This document shows, piece by piece, positions 33,679-44,864 of a stretch of DNA of 64,000 nt. Source of the DNA: Brassica napus (lineage: Eukaryota > Streptophyta > Magnoliopsida > Brassicales > Brassicaceae); NCBI RefSeq assembly GCF_020379485.1, contig NC_063448.1, forward strand, positions 20,483,726 to 20,547,725, given 5' to 3'. The notes beneath the pieces are model-generated. The model was not told the DNA's origin, did not search any database, and saw only the letters and a list, made by a program, of their open reading frames with translations. Position 1 is the stretch's first letter. Every line of letters starts with the position of its first letter. The position numbers were made by a program, and so were the translations under genes.

Positions 33679-33846
33679 TTTTTTTTTTTTTTTGTAATTC
33701 TGGTATCTGGGCAGCCACATTTCCAACTATCCCCCGTAGGTGGTCCAGCGCCCCAACGGAAGGGATGTTAAATCCGCTGTGGCCGGGGCTCGAATTCGTG
33801 ATGGCGGGCACCTCAGCCGAGGTTCCTATACCACCGAGACCCGGTT
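33679..33846 (-). mobile_element. Full-length SINE, about 168 bp
   Basis: Read on the minus strand, the body starts GAACCGGGTCTCGGTGGTAT, with an A-box-like GGTGGTATAGG and a B-box-like GAATTCGAGCC. It ends in a poly(A) tail, seen here as a T run at 33,675-33,694. A 15-bp direct repeat CACTGTTTTACTTTT lies at 33664 and 33847. The element sits about 260 bp downstream of CEP14. Confidence 0.85.
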
Positions 33847-33861
33847 CACTGTTTTACTTTT

Positions 33862-34780
33862 CTTCATGTTGTAAAGTTTTTGGGGTCTAACCGTCTAATG
33901 TTGTAACAAGTTGTCTCTATTGGCCGAGATTAGTGAATCTTATTCAGTCGACGTACTTGATGATTTGAACATTTACATACACTCATGGTCTTGAAATTAG
34001 TGGATGAGGGGATTTACAATAATACATAGAGAGATAATAGAATGAGTACTATAAACAATATCAATATAGTAATAATGTTTTATATTGTACTACTATTAAC
34101 GGATTTTAATAAACTAGTAGAAAGTCTTTGTATTTAATATTATTGAAGTCCATATTGGAGATTCTAATTGAAAATTTAATTGGATATTGATTCTATTGTG
34201 AGAAGTTGAGAGCCAAATGAAAAAGAAAAATACATTTTCGAAACCTCTTTTTATCCATGGTTACATTTATGACATTTCAATCATAATAGTATTAGTACCC
34301 AAATGAAAGGCGTTGTGCATTGTGCTTGTGGAGATATTTAATGTTGAATTGGCTTCCTCTAGTTCACCGCAGATTGTGACAATCGATTGTCAGGATGGGC
34401 CGGCGGCCCGCAGTAATAGAATGAGTCGGCCCGCATTGCGTTACCAGTTAAGACTTACATATGTAACATTTTCCTTAGATTTTTTTACACTTTACGTCTT
34501 ATGTATTGCACAATAAAACACTTTCTGGCCAGACACTTTATGTCTGTGTATTGTCTTTCATACCCTCATTCTTAACCAGACCAAACTAACCTAACCAGAA
34601 ACAATTAACCATGATTACATTTTTTTTAATCAAAATTCAATTTCTCTCGGAGAAATCAAAACACGATATCTTTCTCTTCAATTCAAAACGTAGATCCACT
34701 TTAACTTTACCAAATCTCCAACCCTAATTTCATATACCTCTCAAGTGCGACGGAGAGATATCACACAAAACTGACGAACA
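33862..34780. other. Spacer downstream of CEP14
   Basis: No gene recognised. A GC-rich patch near 34,390-34,440 (GGGCCGGCGGCCC) is palindromic, and the remainder is AT-rich. Confidence 0.4.
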
Positions 34781-35237
34781 ATGTCGAAATCGAAAGCGAA
34801 GAAGAAATCCAAGGTCTCAATTGCGGCTCTTTCGTTTGAGTCACTTTTTCTGGTTTTGGATTTAATGGAAAAGATAGGCAACCATTCAAGTCGAACTATT
34901 CTTGCAAACTTTCCTTGCGATATTCACGAGAGCAGAGGTGAAGATTTTTTCAATAAGATATAGATTTTGTTTCCGCTGATTCTTCAATTGGTTTACTGAA
35001 TGTTGGATCTGATAAACATTATTTTTGTTTATGGCAGTATGGGTCTGTTCTTCAAAGTCGATTTGAAGATCCTGCCATGTTGCCGTTCCGCATCGTCTCT
35101 GTCAACCACGACCACCGTGAAGAGCCATCTTTGTCTTCAAGTCGATTTGAAGATTCTACCATGTTGTCGTTCCGCCTCGTCTCTGTCAACCACGGCCACC
35201 GTGAAGATCCATCTCTGTCTTCTGAGTCTAGACTTTT
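34781..35237 (+). CDS. Possible small two-exon gene or captured gene fragment, unrecognised
   Basis: A plausible start MSKSKAKKKSKVSIAALSFE follows a leader containing ACCCTAATTTC. The frame stays open for 60 residues, and a GT at about 34938 could be a donor. After an acceptor TTATGGCAG (near 35,037) another frame reads YGSVLQSRFEDPAMLPFRIV then SVNHDHREEPSLSS. A second copy of this 28-residue unit follows (RFEDSTMLSFRLVSVNHGHR) before a TGA. I know no family with this sequence. The nearby spacer has transposon-like features, so it may be a captured fragment. The joined frame has not been verified. Confidence 0.25.
35050..35218 (+). repeat. Two-copy tandem repeat, 84-85 bp
   Basis: Units 35050-35134 and 35135-35218 share CTTCAAAGTCGATTTGAAGAT-like starts and GTCTCTGTCAACCACG-CCACC blocks. 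A third partial copy begins after 35,218. The unit can be read as protein (see the surrounding gene candidate), but the indel between copies shifts the frame by one. Confidence 0.7.
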
Positions 35238-35269
35238 ATGAGTTTATCCCATTTGGAGTAGGTTTATAA

Positions 35270-36928
35270 GCCTGATTTTGTCACTTTCTCATTGTTTCTT
35301 TGATAGTTATATCTGATCAAACACGCTACCACTCCCTTTATGTATCTAGTTATATATTTATGGCTCTTGTATTCTCCTGTGAAGATGTTCCTTGTCTGAC
35401 TTGTGATTTGAACAGATTGTGGAGGTGATGATCAAGAGATCAAACAGGAAATGGAGAAGCAGTTTGTGTACCTTCTATTAGTTGGATATGTCAATTCTTA
35501 ACTGAACGATTATAGTTTCTTGATATTCTATCAGTTTTTCACATCCACAAATGGCAACTGTGAAGTTTCGTCCACATCCACAAACGATAACCATTTTCAG
35601 CATCCACAAACACATATACACATATGCATATCAGAGAGACTCGCTTCAATACGGTAACTCATAGACATATTCTCTTTTGTCAAGGTTCAAAGATTCAAGG
35701 AATGTGTTCGTTATTGGAGATTCGGGTTTGTTTTCAAATTTTGTTATTTATTGCTTGGTTTAGTTTGGTTAATTTAGTCAATTGTGGGTTGCAATTCGAA
35801 GGGTTCAAACTTTTAGTTTGGTATGTTTGTTCTACTGTCCACAGATCGATATCCACATCCATTCATATTCACAATACTAGTCATTCTATGTCTAAGACTC
35901 AAGTGGGTATTCATTCTGTCTAAGACTCAAGTGTGTACTTTTTTTTATTCTCTACGGTTTGTTTGTCCATATTTTTTTACTTTTTCTTGTTAGTTTTTCT
36001 TGTCCACGTTTTTTTTGTATTCACAAGTTTGATTTACAAATTATGTAAAATATATCAAAATGGATGTTAAAATATAAATATTTTTTTATATAATTTATTA
36101 TACGAGAGAAAATAAGCTAAATGTTTATTATAAAAGAAAAAATCAACAAACAAATACATGGGTGATACAGTTATTTAATAATATTAAAAAAAAAGAAAAA
36201 ATGGCCCACCGTTAACTAATCTCTTGTTTCCCTTGACCAAGCGAAAGAGGTAGTTATGTACAAATACAAAGAGAGAAAGAAAATAAAGTGTACCTCCAGT
36301 TACAAGTGCCTTATCATGACAAAAAAGAGAAAAATGTGTCTAATAAGGTAAGACACTCTTTTCCTTATCCCTCGTGAACTCATTTGACGTGTCTACTGCT
36401 TTCGCTGCCCCCTCACTTTTAGTTTCTTTTAGTCAATTTATAGTTTCTCGTAAATGAGGACGATTATGTTTCCTTTTTCCATTTCAGTAATCAGTAGTAT
36501 CATACTATCATGGCCTTGACGTGGAATAACGATCCTGATAAGATACGAGTTTGGTGAGTAGGTCTCAAATAAATATAGCACGACTTAGATTTACATTCTC
36601 TTTGCTTTATTAATCTCTTGTCGAAAGGATACTCAATTTTCTTTGGAAGTCTCTTAAGCTTCTTCAAAATTGTTGTATCTTTTTTTCTTAATATGTGTTA
36701 CCTTTCCTATATGATTTCTCGTTCTTTGTCTTAGCCCACATAATTTTTTTTCCAATAAACTCAACATGTAAGCTCTCAATTACAGGAATTAATTATTACA
36801 AGTCATTTGAAATACATACACATTCAATGAAAGCCATTTCTCGTTATTTTTTCTGTTCTACTTTATAGTAATCTTAGAGCTCATAACTACAAACTAGTAT
36901 AAATCATAAACATAAAATTTATAGAATC
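35270..36928. other. AT-rich spacer
   Basis: No gene recognised. Between 35,540 and 35,890 the words CATCCACAAA and ATCCACATCC recur, a weak direct repeat of unknown meaning. Confidence 0.4.
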
Positions 36929-36938
36929 ATATGCAAGA

Positions 36939-38382
36939 TATTTTTTTTTTTTGGTAAAATGTTAAGATATTATTACCAATTTTATGATTTTTGACACAAC
37001 TACAATAGACAACAAAAGACGGAAAACGTAAAATAAATCTAAACACAGACACGATCTAGGCACAACAGGGACCGACACAACAAACAGGCCGCTATCCGGA
37101 TGCCTCAGCTTATCCGAACCATCGCTTGCCGCAAAAGGAAGAGCCGCAGTTATTGCGAAATACAGAACCCAGTAAAATTTGGCATCCCCGATGATATGCT
37201 TTTAATGATCGATTCAACGAAGAACAGCTCGAGATGGACTTCCGAGCATCCACATTCACAAACAGACAACCACGCTAGAGACGAAGACCGCCACCACACC
37301 GAGATCGAGCATTTATTTGGCGAAGCCCACCTAGAAGGCTTGCGCCAAAGACCTACAAAAAGGTTTTGAAGGCAGCAAAAGCTCCACTTTGACATTCCTG
37401 ATCTTCTGAGCAACCCGGAAGAATCCATCCACCGAAGGAAGCACGCAAGCCACAGACTCCGAAACTGGGATGATGAGCTCAAACCATAGCAACACCGAGA
37501 CTCCACCAGCCGAAGACTAAGCAGAAGGCAGATGCATGGACGTGGACAGACCCTGAGAACCAGGATACTGACCGGGTTGCCAAACGGGACAGAATCAACA
37601 CATGGTACATAAAGAGCAGCCGAAGAGGACCCAAGAGAAGGTCGGAGACGATTCAACAACGCAAACCACCACCGACGTCGAAGTTGAGCGCATAGGCATA
37701 GGGGAGGACAAGTAGGAAGCTCCACGAACACGGAATGACTGGAAGCCATAGACGACTCCGAGATAATATCCATGTCGTAGCCGCACACACCAATCGAGGG
37801 AGTACCGGAACGCCACACGACGGAGCCAGAAACCACTACAAGCGCGCCATTGAGGGAGGACCTTGTCGTACCTACTGCAAAACGGACAAACAAACGACAA
37901 GATGCCTTGTGTGAAAGAAGAATCACGCGCCGCCGTAGCACTCCACCGGACATCAAAAGACAATAAAAGATGGTTGACGAGCAGATCCAGGACGAAGTTG
38001 CCTCCAGCCGAAGCCACGCGCCGCCAATCAACAGGACACGCCAGAGATCTGAAAGGGGAGAAGATGACTCCAGACGCATCCCAACCCAAAAAACGATCCC
38101 AGCCTCCGACCTTCTCTAAGCCATCCTCGCAGAGTCACCAGAGAAAACGAGACACCCACCGGAATCGGCCTAGGATCCTCTGCTGGTGAAAGCTCGAAGA
38201 CCCAGAGACGACCACATATCGGATGTGAGCGAAGGGGAAGAGAAGGATCAAACAGGAAAGAGGAAAAGAGGAAGGATAAAGGAGGAGGCACCCTCCGACG
38301 GGAAGAGGCATACGGCCGCCAGAGGCAAAACGGTAAGAATTTCAGAGAGCTTTGAGAGAGAGAGAGAAAATTCCGTGAGTTG
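36939..38382 (-). mobile_element. Poly(A) retroposon, 1.44 kb, LINE-mobilised or Sadhu-like
   Basis: A 10-bp direct repeat ATATGCAAGA (36929-36938 and 38383-38392) flanks the element. Read on the minus strand it begins with a CT-rich start, is GC-rich through most of its length and ends in a poly(A) tail (T run at 36,940-36,952). A minus-strand ATG at 38079 opens 309 residues (MRLESSSPLSDLWRVLLIGG), Cys/Ser/Leu-rich and unlike any domain I know; a second frame (164 residues) overlaps it. No endonuclease or reverse transcriptase is seen. The structure recalls non-autonomous retroposons such as Sadhu, but family membership is not established. Confidence 0.75.
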
Positions 38383-38481
38383 ATATGCAAGAGTTTTAGA
38401 TACAACTTGTCATTATAAAATATAAACAACGTAAAAACAATGTAATTTTGAGACATTCCCTTAACGTAGAGTTTACAAGTT

Positions 38482-38589
38482 GGTTAGAAACTTAGAACCA
38501 TAAGATCGAAGCTATTTCTCACCCAGCTCTGTTTTGGTTAGAAACTTAGAACCATAAGATCGAAGCTCTTTCTCACCCAGCTCTGTTTT
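38482..38589 (+). repeat. Perfect-register 54-bp tandem duplication
   Basis: GGTTAGAAACTTAGAACCAT begins two consecutive 54-bp units (38482-38535 and 38536-38589) that differ at one or two positions. It lies 90 bp beyond the retroposon and has no coding sense. Confidence 0.85.
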
Positions 38590-39519
38590 CTACACACATG
38601 AGGTGATTTCTCTTAAGATCAAATAGCCAGCTAGTTAGAATCTACGACAATTAACTAAAATATATTAGGTGAACCCTTTCCCTAGTTTCATTGTACTTTT
38701 TCATTTATTCCTTCTCATTATATCACTAATTCACGCCAAACGAATTTGTATGAGTGGGACAAAATTTCCATAAAATTTGATTTTATCACTTATTCATTCT
38801 GACTTGACAAAAAAATCTGGATATTCGTAATTTTACGACAAAGATGGATATTCGATATACATATATATAATTTAATATTTCTATATGCATTTTATAATAT
38901 TGTATTCACTAAATTGATTACTTAGTTATTATTTTTAAAATAATGTGTAGTTTAAAACAATCTTAATGAAATGTTCTTACTTTTTATTGAATTTTTAATT
39001 TTAATTATAATTTTACGGTTCAAATCAGATATTTGATAAAAATATTATTTTTTAGATTTTCGGTATTCCGAAAGGCCGCGGATTGAATCAAAAATAATCA
39101 TTCATACATAGTAGAATGGAAAGTTCTCGGATATCCTTAAAATTTTGAATATCCGACTCCGCGTCCATCCCATATATAATGTAAATTAAATAAAACGAAT
39201 TAACTACACAACGACATTTTTAATTGCTGACTAGTCCAACAAGTTAGATTTTAGGTCGGTCGTGTGGGGACTCTTATTAGTCAATTTATCTCAGTAGATT
39301 GACTGTCTTAACTCACACAGATCTGTCTCACTTCCTTAAATGTAATCTTTAGTTTTCACTCTTTCTCCTCTTACCTATTCATCATCCACACGTTTTCTAA
39401 TATCTTCAATACATACGTTCTATTGATTAGTATAGTGTTTTGACCCATTTCTGTTTTAAAATTAATCATGGCCACTCCCAACACAAATGTTTGACTATAA
39501 AACCGATCCTAATCTTACT
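38590..39519. other. AT-rich spacer
   Basis: No gene seen. A stretch near 39,070-39,175 contains GGATTGAATC and GGATATCC words, also found in the duplicated block at 53.9-57.4 kb, and is probably an old repeat remnant. Confidence 0.4.
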
Positions 39520-39528
39520 TTCCAAGTT

Positions 39529-40485
39529 GTGTTTTCTGCAAAAAAAAAACTTTCAATGTGATTTTATTTTGCAAATTAATCCGTGAACTTAAAAACCCAC
39601 GGGTCAACCCTCTAAGTGTCAGTCAAATCGCAATATAACTTTCGGCCATAGATATGTGTATTTGACTGTGTATAATTTTAACATTTTTCAATACTACATC
39701 GTTTTGGCACTAATTTTTAATAAAAATAAATTGTTGAATACATGGTTTAAACCTTGAACCTTAAACACTATGTGCATGCTATATAACCATCTTGGCCAAC
39801 AAATATATTTGTTTAGTTAACAAATGCAATTATATATATTTCTAAATTCATTCCGAAATGACTTTGTTTCTTCCTCTTTCCTTGGACATGGGAGCTTGTT
39901 ACTCAAGCATTTATTTTTTTTCGATTTTCTTTACTTATAGTTATTATCTCACATGTTTTGAACAACAATTGGAATGGGATTTGCGTTTCCGGCTCATCTC
40001 CGCATTCTTCTTCGAGTGTTATCGTGGCCAGAGAAAAGAAGAAAGATATGATGCACTTCCATGGCGATAGAAAAAAAATATATTATGCGCTTTTATGGAT
40101 CACCCCACCTTCACTATACAAACTCCCATGTCCAAGAGAAAAAGAAGAAACAAGGACATTTCAAAATGAATTTAGAAATCTATATAACTGTGTTTGTTAA
40201 GTAAACAAATATTTCTGTTGGCCGAGATGGTTATGTAGCATGCACATAATGTTTAAGGTTCAAGGTACACACCCTGTGTTCAATAAATTTTTTCATTAAA
40301 AAATTAGTGCCAAAACGATTTAGTATTGAAAAATATAAAAATTATATACAGTCAAATACACATATACGGCCGAGGGTTATACTGCAGTTTGACTGGCACT
40401 TGCAGGGTTGACCTGTGGATTTTTGAGCTCGCGGATTAATTTGTAAAAAAAAGAAACACATTGAGGATTTTTTCGCAGAAAACCC
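39529..40485. mobile_element. Long-TIR MULE MITE, 957 bp
   Basis: A perfect 9-bp duplication TTCCAAGTT (39520-39528 and 40486-40494) flanks inverted arms of about 370 bp (39,529-39,900 and 40,118-40,485). The ends read GTGTTTTCTGC and GCAGAAAACCC. The arms share long blocks such as CAGTCAAATACACATAT (inverted on the left) and GCATGCACATAA-type segments. The 9-bp duplication and long TIRs indicate a Mutator-like element. The unpaired core (about 39,905-40,115) includes a GC-richer piece reading WNGICVSGSSPHSSSSVIVA that may be captured host sequence; its source is not recognised. Confidence 0.85.
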
Positions 40486-40511
40486 TTCCAAGTTACTCCA
40501 TTTTATTGTAA

Positions 40512-43168
40512 CTAGATTCTTTTTATGCGCTACGCGCGGATTACATATCCTAAATTTGTTGATTTTCATTATGTATTATGAATGGTTTTATTTTCTATTT
40601 AGTTTTATTTTGGGTAGTTCTAATTCAATATTTCCTACAATACTTTATTTTATAAATGCTAATATAATTTAAAAATTTGTGATCAATCTAGAAAAGAACT
40701 TTGGTTATTTTAAAATAGAGTTATATTCTATGGAAGAATAAACGTACTCAGTAAAAAAATAATGATGCAATTGATATTCTTCTTCTTTTGAGTTGAAGTA
40801 CTTAGTTTACTTCTTATGTAATTATGTGCAATAAATTATCATATTTTGTATTTTATTTTTTATACATGATCGGCAATAAAACACAAATTCAGAGGGGATT
40901 ATTGGTTGATGTATTTTAATATATTTGAAAATCTAAATTAAATCTAGTATTATTGGTTCTACAATTTTAAAATCCATATCACAATCATGTCTTATTGGTT
41001 TCATGATTTATAAATTCTAATTTAAATCAGGTGTTATCTAATCATATACGGATTTATTAATGGATTCAATTTCATATTTGAAATGTATTTTTATAGATTT
41101 ATTTGCTAAAAATATAAAAACTAAAATCCTAAGAAAAAAACTCCGGATTTGTAAATACTAATTAAAATTTGTAGGTTAGATTTGAAAATATGTACAGTTT
41201 ACTTGAATTTGTAAATACTATCTGTATTTCTAAAATCAGTTTAAATACATAAACCAATAACACCTCTAAATGATGATACTCTCATATGTAATATCAACTT
41301 TAAATAATAATTTAATAATATTATATTCAAAAACATATAAATTGTAATGAATGTATCTTGTTTTTTTTTGAACTTTTACGTATCTTGTTGTTTATCATAA
41401 CATTAATTTTACATTTAAAGATAATGCATTATGTGTTAACTGTATAATGTCTTTGAAATCTTATGAGTTATAACTCTTGTTTCGTTTGTTTTTTGTTTAT
41501 TTCGAACAGGTGGAAGTAGGAGTCATACCAAAACTGCTAAGACCTTTAATTTCTCTTCATGATAGAATCAAATTATATATTGATCATTTATATACGTTAC
41601 AGACTTTAAAGTCTGTTTTCATTGTTTCTCCGAACTCTGAGAAGAATACTTATTTTCTTCTCTTTTTTTACACTGATGGATGTTCCAACATAAAAAAAAC
41701 AGATTTAGATGGCAAAATAAGACAGGCGACTCATGAATATACATGCGAACACTGTACGAAGATTCTAGCTACATTAAGCTTCGTTTAACCTTGAAGCATT
41801 CAGAAACTTCTGAGCATGCGAAGCCTTGTTTACATGTTCGAGAACCAGAAATATGAATCAGAGGTAACGTTATCAGAGACAAAAATATTGAAAAAGAAGG
41901 ATAAACAAAACTTACAACACTAAAAATCTTGACCACTATAATTCGATTAGTTCAGGGAGAAAAAACTGAGTAAGTTATCAAAAGGAGGAAAAAGCACACC
42001 AAACAATCAGAAAGAGAGGACTAAACCGGATTCAGTATTGAGGAAACCATACCTCCTTTAGTGGCAACACCTATAAGAATCTTCTCATTGGAATTCAAAT
42101 AGCTTGGAGATTTAATATATCATATCTGAGCAAGGTTAACGAATTGTTACAGACTTATAGTGAGTAATCATCAAAAGCAACGCGCACAGGAAAAAAAATG
42201 GTAGTGAGTTTGGCCAGTACCATACCAAATGTTTTGCCGTTCTGGCTTGATCTTTGACCTTCATTCAAACTTACTCTTCTGCTGGCATCTGAACAATAAG
42301 ACGCTTATGTGCTGATAATACCGAGACACGATCATGGAAACTCAAAACTATTATTCTAAACTTTGCATATCAGAATAGGTTTTCTATGCTAAATAGATCT
42401 CACCATTGCATCATCTCTTTCATTCTTCATGAAAGACTTGAGAGAAATTTTGAATGCGTCTGCAAATGGAATTACAGTGAGATCCATCATCTGTTACACT
42501 CTTTCTACATTTCAGAGTTCAACCAAAATCTTAATAAAAAGATAAGTATTACCTTGAAATCATCAGTTATACAAAAGCCTTGGTGATTCCAGATTGAATC
42601 TTTTGTGGTCTTCAATATCAGAATCATCGTTGGACCCTTCTTTCTCATCGATTTCGTCAAAGTTCGGCGGCATGTTAGCATCAGAGAAGATCTTATGAAT
42701 GGTTACCACTTGTGGCTTCATCGATTCATCTTCTTCGTCATCGTCGTTGGGTTTGTAGTTTTACGACCTCTTCTGCTCTCTTCTTAGAAATCTTCTGGTA
42801 ATCTGAATCATGTCAACCGACAAAGATATCATATTTGAGTGAATGGGTTGCTTTGACGATATGTGGTGAGGGCTGCACTTCCCGCAGATTTATACTGGTG
42901 GTGTTATGGATCTTTGAAACGGACGGAGAACAAATCTATAGTGATTGATTCTGGAAATTGAAAGAATGATTTAAGATAATGCGTTAACTCGAGAGATTAA
43001 TAACAGAGATTGATGAAGAAAGTAGAAGAAGATTTGAAACCGTGACGATTTGGTTACGCAGACGGCGAGGTAGATTAAATGACGTGGCTGAATGATTGGT
43101 TGTGAATATTTTAGCTGACGTGGCCAGCTCAGAATTGTGTCAATTTAGCTGTTTTTATATAGTAGAGA
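40512..43168 (-). mobile_element. Non-autonomous Helitron, 2.66 kb
   Basis: Read on the minus strand, the element starts TCTCTACTATATAAAAACAG directly after A (right edge 43168), the classic crucifer Helitron 5' end. It ends with a hairpin (CCGCGCGTAGCGCATAA) and CTAG followed by T at 40512. No target duplication is expected. There is no Rep/helicase. The interior holds several exon-like pieces that look captured. It starts only 18 bp past the target duplication of the neighbouring MULE MITE. Confidence 0.8.
42563..42760 (-). pseudogene. Exon-like fragment inside the Helitron
   Basis: The minus strand reads an acidic stretch NDDDEEDES, then MKPQVVTIHKIFSDANMPPN and FDEIDEKEGSNDDSDIEDHK, ending shortly after in TGA. 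Composition and codon pattern look like genuine coding sequence, but I do not recognise the family. Helitrons often carry such captured exons. A second plus-strand frame at 41477-41788 is also unrecognised. Confidence 0.35.
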
Positions 43169-43514
43169 TAGATATCCTTACCAAATATAAATAAAACTAA
43201 AATAAAAACACATTTAAACAAGTTAGTTTTAGCTGCCAAAGATATTTACATGCATGGTCCGACCAACTCATGGCATTCTACTGTGCTGCGTTTTATAATC
43301 TAAAACTTTAAACAAAATAAAATTCTCATTGATCATTTTCTGTCACAGTGTCAGTGTGTCACTAACTAAATCATTGGTGAGATCCCTCCCGCCATTTTCT
43401 AACACCGCTCACATTGTCTTACGCCTTCCAAAACAGGTCCCACCATTCCTTTTACACGCGCCACCGCTCTTTTATTTCGCCGGCGTGTCAAAAGACAACG
43501 TGTTTGTCATCTTT
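43169..43514. other. UNE1 3' flank
   Basis: Between the Helitron edge and the UNE1 stop codon. It probably holds the UNE1 3' UTR (minus strand). Nothing else was seen. Confidence 0.4.
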
Positions 43515-44864
43515 TCATGAACGGGGGAGATGAAAACCGGCCATCGGAGATAAGTAAATCTGGCTCTGTATCACGTCATGGCCAATTTTAAACCCGGGAA
43601 CAACCGTGAACCCGACCCGGATATCCGCATTATCGCCGGAGACGAGAGACTGGTCACCAGTTTTCACGCTCTCCATGTACACTAGAGAGAATCTACATCC
43701 TCTTTTGATCTGAAACACCTTGACGTTTTCGCTGAGACAAAACGCCAAGCAGTGCAGAAGCCAGATCCGTTTAGCCATCTCACAGAAGGTTGCGAAGAAA
43801 CCCGAATCCGGAAACCCGCCCGAGTTAACCAGCTTCCTCTGGTTCAAGTTCCCGAAGAAGGAACACTCCATCTTCGCGTCTATAACGCTCAAGTACTTAT
43901 GAAGAACAAACCTCGCAAAGGAGGAACCCGGGTTTCGGGTCAAGTACTGAATCGGGTCGACGGATCTTAGGTTAAAGTATTCCTCACGGCTCCGTTTCTC
44001 GTCGACCTTAGGTAACGCGAAGCTGGGAGATTCGAAATTCTCCAGCATTTTCCCGCAGACGAAGGACTCAAACGCGAAGCAACGGTGGCTCGGCATTGCG
44101 AAGACAGTGGATGCGTTTCGGACTGCGGCGGAAGCGGCGGCGTCGAGATCCCACCTCGCCGATTCCATCTCCTTCACTAACGATTTAACGAAGGCTCTTA
44201 CGGATCTCAATGTAAACCCTAGAATCTGAACGAAGTGGCTTAAATTCAAATTCGAAAACAGAAAGACTGATCCACTCGCCGTGAGCTTCTTCTCCAGCGA
44301 TTTGTTGAACGATGAGCTTCCTTCGAGATTTGTTTTTAACGAATCGATTCTTGATTGCTTCTCAGTAACTTCCGATTCGAGCTTTTTGATTGTGATATCA
44401 TACGTCCTCATCAAGCTCTGTTGCTCCTGAATCTCAGCGAGCATAATCGCCACTTGCGGAGAAAGATTCAGCTCCTTCCTTAGAAAACTCTGTTTCAGCT
44501 CCGATAACGCTCTAAGCTCCTCCACCACCGCCGTATCCGCCGCTTGTATCGCAGCGTTGTCGTAAGGATGCTGCGCCATCTGAAGCTCTACGTACGCGGC
44601 TTTAATAGAAGTCGTGCTGGCGAAGATCTTGGCAACCACCGCCTCTAAAACCGCTCTCCGTCGCTCTCCACTCCTGCTGCTCGAAGGACTCTTCAGATCG
44701 AAGACGGAGTCTCCGTCGTCATCCTCGTCGTAGAAGTTTGGGTTATGGGGCTTCGACATGGAGGAGACCTTCGTCGACGTCGTCCTCAGGCTGCATACCT
44801 TCTGGAACGTTCTTGCTAGCTTGCTTTTTCTTCTAACAGATGGATTCTTATTCAGTGTTTCCAT
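43515..44864 (-). CDS. UNE1: UNE1, DUF641 (GIL1/IRKI-type) protein
   Basis: An intronless frame of 449 residues begins METLNKNPSVRRKSKLARTF. The DUF641 region (about residues 68-200) contains RRAVLEAVVAKIFASTTSIK and AYVELQMAQHPYDN. It is followed by a coiled-coil segment (IQEQQSLMRTYDITIKKLES) and the conserved C-terminal half (SHRCFAFESFVCGKMLENFE; SSFARFVLHKYLSVIDAKME), ending FHLPRS. This matches Arabidopsis UNE1 (unfertilized embryo sac 1), annotated as a DUF641 protein related to GIL1 of light/gravity signalling. The molecular function is not settled. The frame is intact and high-GC against the AT-rich flanks. It is predicted to be functional and is transcribed toward CEP14. Confidence 0.9.
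   Translation of the reverse strand: METLNKNPSVRRKSKLARTFQKVCSLRTTSTKVSSMSKPHNPNFYDEDDDGDSVFDLKSPSSSRSGERRRAVLEAVVAKIFASTTSIKAAYVELQMAQHPYDNAAIQAADTAVVEELRALSELKQSFLRKELNLSPQVAIMLAEIQEQQSLMRTYDITIKKLESEVTEKQSRIDSLKTNLEGSSSFNKSLEKKLTASGSVFLFSNLNLSHFVQILGFTLRSVRAFVKSLVKEMESARWDLDAAASAAVRNASTVFAMPSHRCFAFESFVCGKMLENFESPSFALPKVDEKRSREEYFNLRSVDPIQYLTRNPGSSFARFVLHKYLSVIDAKMECSFFGNLNQRKLVNSGGFPDSGFFATFCEMAKRIWLLHCLAFCLSENVKVFQIKRGCRFSLVYMESVKTGDQSLVSGDNADIRVGFTVVPGFKIGHDVIQSQIYLSPMAGFHLPRS

Noticed and set aside
37100..38456. Several overlapping open frames on both strands
   Set aside because: They arise from the GC-rich retroposon. Only the longest ATG frame on the sense (minus) strand was kept as noteworthy.
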